DNA from: an uncultured Sphingobacteriales bacterium
Lineage (GTDB): Bacteria > Bacteroidota > Bacteroidia > Chitinophagales > Chitinophagaceae
DNA: 7,442 bases
Assembly: GCA_946887085.1 (NCBI GenBank)
Contig: CAMPKG010000172.1
Span: 1 to 7,442, forward strand
Direction of reading: 5' to 3'
Part shown: in pieces, positions 1 through 5,515 of the stretch
How the letters are laid out: each line of letters begins with the position of its first letter
How positions within the stretch are numbered: the stretch's first letter is position 1
Made by a program: the position numbers and the translations under genes
The notes under the pieces: model-generated
What the model was told of the DNA's origin: nothing
Databases searched by the model: none
What the model saw: only the letters and a program-made list of their open reading frames with translations

Positions 1-1044
1 GGCCATACCACCCGCTGCGTACCACTCATCCGCCATATCATGGCGCGGGGGCTGGGCGTGACCTTTGCCGGCAACGAATGGCAGCGCAGTTATATTATTG
101 AAACCTTCCCCGAACTGGAAACCATACACCTCGACGGCTACGGTATTAGCTATAGCAAGCACAGCCACGGGTTCATGTTTTCCATCATATCGCAGGTGCC
201 TAAGCTGCTGCGTAATGTGCGCCGCGAGCATGCCTGGCTGGCGGACCTCTGCCGTCAGCGCAAATTCGACGGGATTATATCTGACAACCGCTATGGGCTG
301 TTTCATAATGAGGTGCCTTCCGTTATCATGACCCACCAGGTACTGGCGCAGACAGGTATGGGCGATGTAGCCGACAGCATGCTACGCCGGCTGCATTACC
401 GTTACCTGCAACGCTTCGGGCAGTGCTGGGTAGTGGATGTGGAGGGCAAGCCCAACCTCAGCGGCAAGCTGGGACATCCGTCGCCGATGCCGGGCAATGC
501 ACACTACATCGGCTTACTGTCACAGATAGCGTCGTCTCCCAACACAGGTGACGATCATTTGCTCATCCTCCTCTCCGGCCCCGAACCCCAGCGCTCCATA
601 TTGTCGGACATACTGTGGGGGCAGGCTACGTCTTACCCCGGCAAACTGGTATTTGTGGAAGGCAACGACAAAGCCTCGCGCCAATCAAACGGCTCACCAC
701 TCGCCAATGGCGGCAGCTATCATACACGGGTCACTAAAGAAACGCTGCAGCCGCTCATCGAAAAAGCATCCATAGTAATATGCCGTAGCGGCTACTCAAC
801 GCTCATGGACCTTGCGGTACTGCACAAAAAAGCCATCCTGATACCTACCCCCGGCCAAACCGAACAGGAATTGTTGGCCAAACACCTGCACAAGGAAGGT
901 GTGTTCTACGCCTCGCGGCAAAAGGACTTTGACCTGCACCAGGCACTTGCCGATGCTCAGTTATTCCCGTTCAAGCAACTGGAACTGGATGGTGCCCATA
1001 ACCTTTATGAACAGGTACTTGACGAATGGCTGGCATCGTTATAG
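1..1044 (+). CDS. GT-B glycosyltransferase, MurG/GT28-like (5' end outside the window)
   Basis: The reading frame is open from base 1, so the gene starts upstream; 347 residues are visible. The visible N-terminus reads GHTTRCVPLIRHIM, which matches the glycine-rich GxGHxxR loop that opens the acceptor domain of MurG-like GT-B enzymes, so probably only about 10-20 residues are missing. An internal ATG at 40 would remove this loop and is not the true start. The C-terminal nucleotide-sugar domain is clear: CRSGYSTLMDL at visible residues 261-271 and IPTPGQTEQ at 281-289, the usual sugar-nucleotide-binding region. No signal peptide or membrane span is visible, so it is probably cytosolic or peripheral to the membrane. 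Family knowledge supports transfer of a sugar from a nucleotide donor; donor and acceptor cannot be read here. It is not canonical MurG, because the N-terminal half is unlike MurG and there is no cell-wall gene cluster. Its TAG stop directly abuts the stop of the convergent moxR gene. Confidence 0.85.
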   Translation, partial: GHTTRCVPLIRHIMARGLGVTFAGNEWQRSYIIETFPELETIHLDGYGISYSKHSHGFMFSIISQVPKLLRNVRREHAWLADLCRQRKFDGIISDNRYGLFHNEVPSVIMTHQVLAQTGMGDVADSMLRRLHYRYLQRFGQCWVVDVEGKPNLSGKLGHPSPMPGNAHYIGLLSQIASSPNTGDDHLLILLSGPEPQRSILSDILWGQATSYPGKLVFVEGNDKASRQSNGSPLANGGSYHTRVTKETLQPLIEKASIVICRSGYSTLMDLAVLHKKAILIPTPGQTEQELLAKHLHKEGVFYASRQKDFDLHQALADAQLFPFKQLELDGAHNLYEQVLDEWLASL

Positions 1045-2058
1045 CTATGGTACTTCTACTACATTTAATATGTCATTGATGATCTGCTCACTCGTGATAT
1101 TCTCTGCTTCCGCCTCGTAAGTGATGCCCACACGATGCCTCATCACGTCGTGACAAACAGCTCTTACGTCCTCCGGTATCACATAACCACGGCGCTTCAT
1201 GAAGGCGTAGGCTTTCGACGCGAGCGCAAGATTAATACTTGCACGCGGCGATGCCCCGTAACTGATGAGCCCCTTCAGTTTATCGAGCTTATACTGCTCG
1301 GGGAAACGGGTAGCGAAAACTATGTCGAGGATATACTGTTCTATCTTCTCATCCATATATACTTCGCGCACCAGGTTGCGTGCACGCATTATCTCGCCAG
1401 GGCTCACAACCGCATTGATCTTTTTCATGCCCTGAGGATCGAGGTTATAGCGTATGATGTCGCGCTCTTCCTCCTTCTTCGGATAAGACAATACCACCTT
1501 CAGCATGAACCGGTCTACCTGCGCTTCGGGCAATTCGTAAGTGCCTTCCTGTTCTATCGGGTTTTGGGTAGCCAGTACCAGGAAAGGTTCCTCCAGCTTG
1601 TAAGTATTATCGCCGATGGTCACCTGCCTTTCCTGCATGGCTTCCAGCAGCGCGCTCTGCACTTTTGCAGGGGCGCGGTTGATCTCATCGGCTAGTATAA
1701 AGTTGGCGAAAATGGGGCCTTTCCTTACGGCAAACTCATGCGTCTGTGGGTTGTATACCATTGTACCCAGCACATCGGCAGGCAGCAGGTCGGGAGTGAA
1801 TTGTATGCGGGCAAAGCGGCCATGGATGGCGGCAGCCAGCGATTTGATGGCTAATGTTTTCGCCAGGCCGGGCACACCCTCCAGCAGTACATGGCCATTG
1901 GCCAGCAGGCCTATCATCAGCCTTTCCACCATGTGTTTTTGTCCTACTACGGTTTTGCCCAGCTCCATGTTCAGCAGCTCGATAAAAGCGCTCTGCTGGT
2001 GGATGCGTTCGTTCAGCTCGCGGATGTCAACGGATGTTGATGAAGATTCCCTATCCAT
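1045..2058 (-). CDS. MoxR-family AAA+ ATPase
   Basis: A 337-residue protein, close to the usual MoxR length of about 320-340. The full AAA+ set is visible: Walker A GVPGLAKT (61-68), Walker B ILADEIN (121-127), sensor 1 ATQNP (163-167), arginine finger R183 in VDRF, and sensor 2 GASPRAS (268-274). The C-terminal lid domain (about 220-337) is complete. MoxR proteins are cytosolic ATPases thought to act as chaperones that activate partner proteins carrying VWA domains (DUF58, BatA/BatB) and their metal cofactors. Here no such partner is next to it: downstream is a convergent glycosyltransferase and upstream a divergent small gene. The start is ATG at 2056-2058; there is no clear Shine-Dalgarno, which is common in Bacteroidota, but a TATTTTTG box lies about 42 bases upstream on the same strand. 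The TAG stop touches the glycosyltransferase stop. The family call is secure; the physiological role is unknown. Confidence 0.95.
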   Translation of the reverse strand: MDRESSSTSVDIRELNERIHQQSAFIELLNMELGKTVVGQKHMVERLMIGLLANGHVLLEGVPGLAKTLAIKSLAAAIHGRFARIQFTPDLLPADVLGTMVYNPQTHEFAVRKGPIFANFILADEINRAPAKVQSALLEAMQERQVTIGDNTYKLEEPFLVLATQNPIEQEGTYELPEAQVDRFMLKVVLSYPKKEEERDIIRYNLDPQGMKKINAVVSPGEIMRARNLVREVYMDEKIEQYILDIVFATRFPEQYKLDKLKGLISYGASPRASINLALASKAYAFMKRRGYVIPEDVRAVCHDVMRHRVGITYEAEAENITSEQIINDILNVVEVP

Positions 2059-2099
2059 TAATAATGATTTAGTAGCCCTTGCGGCAAGTTATTACATCT

Positions 2100-2107
2100 C
2101 AAAAATA
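2100..2107 (-). promoter_or_regulatory. Candidate -7 box for moxR
   Basis: On the minus strand this reads TATTTTTG, a full match to the Bacteroidota primary sigma-factor -7 consensus TAnnTTTG. It would give a leader of roughly 35 bases before the moxR ATG at 2058. I see no good TTTG -33 element at the usual 19-21 base spacing, so the call rests on the -7 octamer and its position. Confidence 0.4.
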
Positions 2108-2143
2108 TCGCAGTTGGTTTTTTTGCTGCTGTTAAAACTGAGT

Positions 2144-2175
2144 TAACCGCGTTTACGGTATTTTTGCGGCGGTTA
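2144..2175 (+). promoter_or_regulatory. Candidate -7 box inside an inverted repeat before the 109-aa gene
   Basis: TATTTTTG at 2159-2166 matches TAnnTTTG and lies 8 bases before the ATG at 2175, so the transcript would be leaderless or nearly so. It is bracketed by a 7-bp inverted repeat: TAACCGC at 2144-2150 and GCGGTTA at 2169-2175, whose last base is the A of the start codon. The only weak -33 candidate is ACTG at 2137-2140, at 18-base spacing. The inverted repeat could be an operator or a coincidence. The opposite strand carries the identical octamer for moxR at 2100-2107. Confidence 0.35.
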
Positions 2176-2504
2176 TGGAAAACTTCGATCAAAGATGGGC
2201 ACAGGTAGAACAGCTGATGCTGGACCGGTTTGGCAAGCTGCCTGATATGGAAGGAATATTGTTTCTTATCGGCGTCAACGAGTTTGGCAACCTGCCGGCG
2301 CGCAAATTCTCCAAAGAGCAAAAACAAGACCTGATGCATGTAGCGGTATGCAGCCTGCTGAGCCGCAGGGGTTATTATAAATATGCCGGCCGCGATGAAG
2401 ATGGCTGGCCGCATTTTGAAATGGCGCAGGAACTGCCGGGTGGCGGACTGATGCAGCAGGAGCGCGTACTGAAAGAATGCGTGATCGAATATTTTGATGT
2501 CTGA
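2175..2504 (+). CDS. Small conserved-type protein of unknown function (109 aa)
   Basis: A 109-residue acidic, probably cytosolic protein with no signal peptide or membrane span. Visible landmarks are a helical N-terminus (MENFDQRWAQVEQLMLDRFG), a PDMEGILFLIGVNEFG segment (23-38), FSKEQKQDLMHVAVCSLLS (45-63), then GYYKYAGRDEDGWPHFE (66-82) and a C-terminal VLKECVIEYF helix (98-107). The composition and the charged EQKQDLMH-type helix look like a genuine protein, and I have the impression of similar uncharacterised Bacteroidota proteins of this size, but I cannot assign a function. The start is the only ATG near the frame opening. The TGA stop at 2502-2504 lies inside the TCTGAACC head of the first repeat copy, so the repeat sits at the very 3' end of the gene. 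It is divergent from moxR across 116 bp. Confidence 0.8.
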   Translation: MENFDQRWAQVEQLMLDRFGKLPDMEGILFLIGVNEFGNLPARKFSKEQKQDLMHVAVCSLLSRRGYYKYAGRDEDGWPHFEMAQELPGGGLMQQERVLKECVIEYFDV

Positions 2505-2570
2505 ACCGGGATGGAATGATGTCATGATGACTATGATAGGTGGGTTCAAAAATGATAATGGTTGTTGTCG
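2500..2570 (+). repeat. TCTGAACC-headed phased repeat, copy A
   Basis: Starts with TCTGAACCGGGAT, followed by GAT at 2510, 2518, 2526 and 2535 (steps 8, 8, 9), a tail GGTTCA at 2543-2548 and a linker AAAATGATAATGGTTGTTGT (2549-2568). Head TGAACC (2502-2507) and tail GGTTCA (2543-2548) are complementary and could close a hairpin. The 20-base core at 2518-2537 recurs in copy C with one difference. The head overlaps the stop codon of the preceding gene. Confidence 0.8.
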
Positions 2571-2640
2571 GTCTGAACCGGGATTAGTCGGATTCATGGA
2601 TTTGCCGGGGTTGCTGAAAATGATAATGTTGATGTCGTTT
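2571..2640 (+). repeat. TCTGAACC-headed phased repeat, copy B
   Basis: Directly follows copy A, so A and B are tandem at about 71 bp. The head GTCTGAACCGGGATTA begins at 2571; GATT recurs at 2582, 2591 and 2599, followed by GGTT at 2609 (steps 9, 8, 10). The linker AAAATGATAATGTTGATGTC begins at 2617. The core differs from A and C while phasing, head and linker are kept. Confidence 0.8.
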
Positions 2641-2725
2641 TTAGTATTTTTCAAAACAACAACGCTCCCTGGTTTTGCTCCGGAAGCATTGCAGAACAGA
2701 GGATTGTGCGAAATAACAGCCGCCT
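2641..2725. other. Unique spacer interrupting the repeat array
   Basis: These 85 bases carry no recognisable repeat head or phased GAT unit and no credible gene. They separate copy B from the linker and head of copy C, as if one repeat core had been replaced by or filled with unrelated sequence. I see no clear terminal repeats or target duplication around it. Confidence 0.4.
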
Positions 2726-2800
2726 AAAATGATAATGTTTGTTGTAGGTGTCTGAACTATGATAGAAGGATATCATGATGACTATGATTTTTGTTAGTAC
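2726..2800 (+). repeat. TCTGAACC-headed phased repeat, copy C with preceding linker
   Basis: Linker AAAATGATAATGTTTGTTGT at 2726-2745 leads into GTCTGAACTATGAT from 2750. GAT occurs at 2761, 2769, 2777 and 2786, the same 8, 8, 9 steps as copy A, and the core at 2769-2788 matches copy A at 19 of 20 positions. The tail runs into a T-rich stretch and lacks the GGTTCA tail and linker seen in A. Confidence 0.8.
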
Positions 2801-2814
2801 TTAACCGTTTTTTC

Positions 2815-2837
2815 GGCGTTTAACGCCCATTTTTTTC
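2815..2837 (+). terminator. Rho-independent-type terminator after the repeat array
   Basis: GGCGT at 2815-2819 pairs with ACGCC at 2823-2827 around a three-base loop and is followed closely by a run of seven T (2830-2836). On the minus strand the hairpin is followed by A residues, so it would act only on rightward transcripts. It could end transcription coming from the 109-aa gene through repeat copies A-C. The stem is short, so confidence is moderate. Confidence 0.5.
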
Positions 2838-2967
2838 ATCAAATACTCTCTTTCCAAATATTTCAAACCCGCACCGGCACTGCAGTTGATCGCCAAAATG
2901 TTTCAATCTGTTTACGTACCCCCACCCCCTTGCGTGTTTTTCTAACAATGCTGTCGCCCAATAGACC
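2838..2967. other. Gene-free spacer with a C-rich tract
   Basis: No coding region, repeat head or promoter that I can support. The only marked feature is a double run of five C at 2919-2929 separated by one A. Two G-runs on the opposite strand are not enough for an intramolecular quadruplex. Confidence 0.5.
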
Positions 2968-3122
2968 CGTCATATCGAACGCAGTGAGAACTAAGCGGTA
3001 GCGGTTTCATGAGTTCAATTAAAAATCCATAATGCAACGAATATATCTCCTGAGAATATCCAATCAGCTCAATCGCTGAACTTCGGGAGATATCTCTCTC
3101 GCTCTGCTCGTTCGATATGACG
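2968..3122. repeat. MITE-like element with 14-bp terminal inverted repeats
   Basis: CGTCATATCGAACG at 2968-2981 is repeated exactly in inverted orientation at 3109-3122, bounding 155 bp. Both ends are flanked outside by ACC (2965-2967 and 3123-3125), a possible 3-bp target duplication. A nested pair, ATATCTCC (3043-3050) and GGAGATAT (3086-3093), would extend the hairpin. There is no transposase gene inside. The terminal motif resembles abundant TCATTTCGAACG-type intergenic repeats I associate with Bacteroidota genomes; that link is from memory and needs a copy-number search. Confidence 0.65.
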
Positions 3123-3153
3123 ACCTTGATCGTTTTCATGGAGCGCCATTTTT

Positions 3154-3215
3154 GTCTGAACTGGAATTCATAGAATTCTGGTAATTCTTTTAATTCCAAA
3201 AATTCCGGTTCAGAC
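3154..3215 (-). repeat. Phased repeat copy D, inverted, with long terminal inverted repeat
   Basis: Read on the minus strand it begins with GTCTGAACCGGAATT, the same head as copies A-C. On the plus strand AATTC occurs at 3165, 3174, 3183, 3192 and, as AATTC again, at 3201: five units at an exact 9-base step. The ends GTCTGAACTGGAATT (3154-3168) and AATTCCGGTTCAGAC (3201-3215) are inverted repeats matching at 14 of 15 positions, the exception being able to form a G-U pair on one strand. Transcribed RNA could fold into a stem of about 15 bp. It lies downstream of, and in the same orientation as, the DUF2236 gene. Confidence 0.8.
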
Positions 3216-3216
3216 C

Positions 3217-3232
3217 GTTATTTTACAATAAC
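3217..3232. terminator. Small hairpin next to copy D
   Basis: GTTATT (3217-3222) and AATAAC (3227-3232) form a 6-bp, AU-rich stem with a 4-base loop, 36 bases past the end of the DUF2236 gene. No T-run follows on either strand, so it is at best a weak terminator or part of the repeat boundary. Confidence 0.2.
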
Positions 3233-3267
3233 AAATATACGACAAATATCGATACCGAGAATCCCTA

Positions 3268-4044
3268 TCATTCTGCGTCCAGCGCTTTTATCTGGTCTTT
3301 GTATTCGGTAGGCAACAGCAGGCTTTTCAGCATCCAGTCCATCTTCATTAGCCTGGTAACTTTATAGACGGGCAACACAGGGGTAAGCAGGGAAAAATCC
3401 TTGAATTGCAGCATCTGTTTCACCCGGTCGGGCACCACCAGTTTCTGGCCTTCTATCAATACTTTGAAGCGCAGGGCGCCGAGGTGCTTTTTATATTGTT
3501 TGAACAGGTCGGCGGTGTATTGGCTTTGCTGGAGGTCGGCGTTGAGGTGTTCTTCTCTTGAGATCAGCCAGTCCTTGTAGTTGGTGGGCAGCTCTTTCAA
3601 TCCCATGCGGTCACCCACGCGGTAGAAGACATTATGCACTTCTTCTTTTTCTGCGTCCGTCAGCTTGCGCTCAAACAATTCGTAAGATGCGATGGAATAA
3701 TGAATGAGCATGAACAACACATCGCGATAAGCCCAGTCGGGTATGGCGGCTCCGCGTGCTGATTCTACGGCACCGTGTATGTTCCTTATTATATCTACGG
3801 TCTTATTGGCTTCATCGACAGGCGCAAAAACGATCTTACGGGCATAACTGACGGTGGAGAACAACCTTCCCAGCGGATCAGCGGGAAGCTTGCCGGTGAA
3901 ATAAAGCCAGTCGACCGCTTTGTTGAGCGCGAATTCCGCCGCCGCTCCCGCAAAGATGAAGAGTATGATATCGGCATTGCCCCAGATCTTGCGGACAATG
4001 GAGTCTTTGGTGACAAACCAGGATGTGTTTGGGCTTTCTTCCAC
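3268..4044 (-). CDS. DUF2236 / MpaB-type oxygenase family protein (258 aa)
   Basis: The layout fits the DUF2236 family (ER-bound oxygenase MpaB / rubber oxygenase Lcp catalytic domain), which binds heme b in the characterised Lcp enzymes. Visible landmarks are DSIVRKIWGNADIILFIFAGAAAEFAL (15-40, written with its hydrophobic centre at 26-36), DPLGRLFSTVSYARKIVFA (56-74), NIHG (88-91), MLIHYS (112-117) and a helical C-terminal half. R60 and T64 keep the R-x3-T spacing of the Lcp heme-pocket residues, and H90 is the best candidate heme ligand, with H115 as the alternative. The hydrophobic segment near 26-40 is probably a buried helix rather than a membrane anchor; there is no signal peptide. The start is GTG at 4042-4044 (no ATG upstream in frame before a stop), with AGGAG 12 bases before it. 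Family call fairly sure; substrate unknown, with no pathway neighbours to help. Confidence 0.75.
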   Translation of the reverse strand: MEESPNTSWFVTKDSIVRKIWGNADIILFIFAGAAAEFALNKAVDWLYFTGKLPADPLGRLFSTVSYARKIVFAPVDEANKTVDIIRNIHGAVESARGAAIPDWAYRDVLFMLIHYSIASYELFERKLTDAEKEEVHNVFYRVGDRMGLKELPTNYKDWLISREEHLNADLQQSQYTADLFKQYKKHLGALRFKVLIEGQKLVVPDRVKQMLQFKDFSLLTPVLPVYKVTRLMKMDWMLKSLLLPTEYKDQIKALDAE

Positions 4045-4056
4045 AATATGCGTTTG

Positions 4057-4061
4057 CTCCT
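4057..4061 (-). promoter_or_regulatory. Shine-Dalgarno supporting the GTG start of the DUF2236 gene
   Basis: AGGAG on the minus strand, 12 bases before GTG 4044. The next in-frame upstream stop is at 4099-4101 with no ATG, GTG or TTG between, so GTG at 4044 is the best start. The spacing is a little long, and most genes here show no such motif. Confidence 0.45.
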
Positions 4062-4136
4062 GTATATCAAAGATGGTGCAGAAAAGCGAGGATATTGCTT
4101 AAAGTTTTGTTGTAATCCGTAAATTGGTAGAACAAA

Positions 4137-4755
4137 ATGAAGATCACCCAAACCCCCGATGGCACTATAATAAAGTTTGCAAAACAGACAAACTCAAGAG
4201 TCAATATCCTTCTATATTTAAAGGCCATCGGCTGCCTTTGCGTCTCCCTTTTGTGCATTGCTTCCATTGCTATGCTGATCCATGAACCCAAAGATACTTT
4301 ATCCGGTATGCTTTTTTCGATAGGTATGGGAGCTATATTTTTTATCGCTTTTAACCGTTATATCAACAAAGCAACGGCTATCGAAAGCCTTGACATTAGC
4401 AACTCAAACGTTAACTATATCCAATTCGGGCATTTTTCAAAAATCTGTAATGCAATATGATATAGAGCGGGTAACAAATATGCAGTTTCGCGGAAAACAA
4501 CACCCGACAGATCACCCGCTAAAAGGCGAGTCATTTGACTACTTCGGTTTCCAGACTGAGCAGGAATTGATCAACACTGTTCATGATGAAGGCAACTTAA
4601 GTTTTGACTATGATGGCAAAACCGTATTCTTTGGCAAGTCAGTGCCATCGTGGGATGCAGAGGATTTAGCTAAAACAATACGAGAGTTGACTGACAATAG
4701 ACTTTACATCGCGAACTTGCCCGAAAATATTGAGGAGAGCGATGTCAGTAGCTAG
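4137..4755 (+). pseudogene. Two-TM, PH-like-domain-type protein broken by one frameshift
   Basis: Two overlapping frames make one protein. The first starts at ATG 4137 and runs through two hydrophobic spans (about residues 24-48 and 55-75) to ...AIESLDISNS, then degenerates to a stop at 4458-4460. The second frame continues sensibly as TLTISNSGIFQKSVMQYDIE and ends at TAG 4753-4755. Removing one A from the AAA at 4406-4408 joins them as ...DISNS-TLTISNSGIF..., giving 205 residues. The second part has a beta-rich pattern ending FGKSVPSWDAEDLAKTIREL, resembling membrane-anchored PH-like proteins of Bacteroidota; this is pattern similarity only. The upstream frame has no credible start of its own for the second half. 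It could be a true recent mutation, an assembly error or, less likely, programmed frameshifting. It is divergent from the DUF2236 gene across 92 bp and convergent with the response regulator. Confidence 0.7.
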
Positions 4756-4785
4756 CCTTGATATCATCAAATAATACAGTTATCT

Positions 4786-4808
4786 GATCACTTGCGATTT
4801 CGGTGATC
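4786..4808. terminator. Hairpin between convergent genes
   Basis: GATCAC (4786-4791) and GTGATC (4803-4808) form a 6-bp stem with an 11-base loop in the 55-bp gap between the frameshifted gene and the response regulator. Its position suits a bidirectional terminator, but no T-run follows on either strand. Confidence 0.35.
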
Positions 4809-4810
4809 TT

Positions 4811-5515
4811 CTATATCCCCAGTACCTTCAAAAACTCTTCCTTATAACTACTTCCTACCGGTATTTCCACTTTGCCCACATAAACGCGGTTACCTTCTAT
4901 ATGGCTGATCTTCGACTTATTGATGATGAAGGAGCGATGAACGCGGATAAATATATCGGCAGGCAACAATTCTTCCACAGCAGTAAAACTCATTGCAGGC
5001 GTGAGTGTATTACCGGCGGCTACTATTTTGGTATGGTTGCCATTTGCCTCTGCATATAACACATCGGTAAACAGCAGCTTGTATATCTTGCCCTCGGTCT
5101 TTATAAAAAAATGGTCTGCCGTTGGAGGCGTTTCCGCAAGCGGTGCATTGGCCGGCTGTATTTGCTCAGCAGCTTTATCTACTGCGATAATAAACCGGTC
5201 AAGCGAAAAAGGTTTTAAGAGATAATCTGTCGCGGTGAGGTCAAAAGCGTCAATAGCGTATTCTTTGTACGCTGTAGTAAAGATCACTTTGGGCGGAGTT
5301 TTCATTGTTTTCAAAAATGATATGCCGTCCATGACGGGCATGTTGATGTCCAAAAAAAGTATATCCACTTTCTCTTTCTGCAGGATCATTTTTGCTTCCA
5401 GTGCATTGCTGCAGGAAGCTACTATTGCCAGGTAGGGCAGCTGCGCGCAATAGTTCTGAATGATCTCTCTTGCGATTGGTTCATCGTCCACTATGAGGCA
5501 AGTCATCCTGTTCAT
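4811..5515 (-). CDS. LytTR-family response regulator (REC + LytTR)
   Basis: A 234-residue protein, typical for the LytR/AlgR family. The N-terminal receiver domain (about 1-118) has the acidic pair D10/D11, phosphoacceptor D56 in LFLDINMPVMDG, T80/T81 and K101 in YLLKPF. A proline/alanine-rich linker (121-132) leads into a LytTR DNA-binding domain (about 136-234) with the signature FIRVHRSFIINKSKI (189-203). It should be phosphorylated by the kinase encoded next to it and then act as a transcription factor on short direct-repeat sites. The start at ATG 5515 overlaps the kinase stop as ATGA (5512-5515), which points to translational coupling; an alternative ATG at 5506 would also leave the receiver intact. 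All key residues are present. The target genes are unknown, but the divergent TonB-dependent receptor is the nearest candidate. Confidence 0.95.
   Translation of the reverse strand: MNRMTCLIVDDEPIAREIIQNYCAQLPYLAIVASCSNALEAKMILQKEKVDILFLDINMPVMDGISFLKTMKTPPKVIFTTAYKEYAIDAFDLTATDYLLKPFSLDRFIIAVDKAAEQIQPANAPLAETPPTADHFFIKTEGKIYKLLFTDVLYAEANGNHTKIVAAGNTLTPAMSFTAVEELLPADIFIRVHRSFIINKSKISHIEGNRVYVGKVEIPVGSSYKEEFLKVLGI

Noticed and set aside
1135..2146. Long plus-strand frames opposite moxR (186 and 176 aa)
   Set aside because: They are antisense shadows of a clear MoxR ATPase, rich in His, Cys and Leu with no family resemblance.
2058..2654. 198-aa reading frame on the minus strand
   Set aside because: It covers the antisense of the 109-aa gene, the repeat array and the moxR promoter region, with no domain pattern.
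2494..2727. 77-aa reading frame on the plus strand
   Set aside because: It is made of repeat copies A and B and the spacer, overlaps the end of the 109-aa gene and has an unnatural Met/Gly-rich composition.
2500..2800. CRISPR array
   Set aside because: Only two tandem copies plus one displaced copy, with imperfect repeats and no constant-length unique spacers; no cas genes nearby.
2919..2929. G-quadruplex on the minus strand
   Set aside because: There are only two G-runs, too few for an intramolecular quadruplex.
2942..3199. 85-aa reading frame on the minus strand with an ELKELPEFYEF repeat pattern
   Set aside because: It lies entirely across repeat copy D and the MITE-like element; the three-residue periodicity is the 9-base repeat read in frame, and the start is inside the repeat.
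3232..3239. TATATTTG promoter box on the minus strand leading into copy D
   Set aside because: It matches the -7 consensus but has no -33 partner, the region is AT-rich and there is no credible gene to serve; it could only matter if the repeat is transcribed independently.
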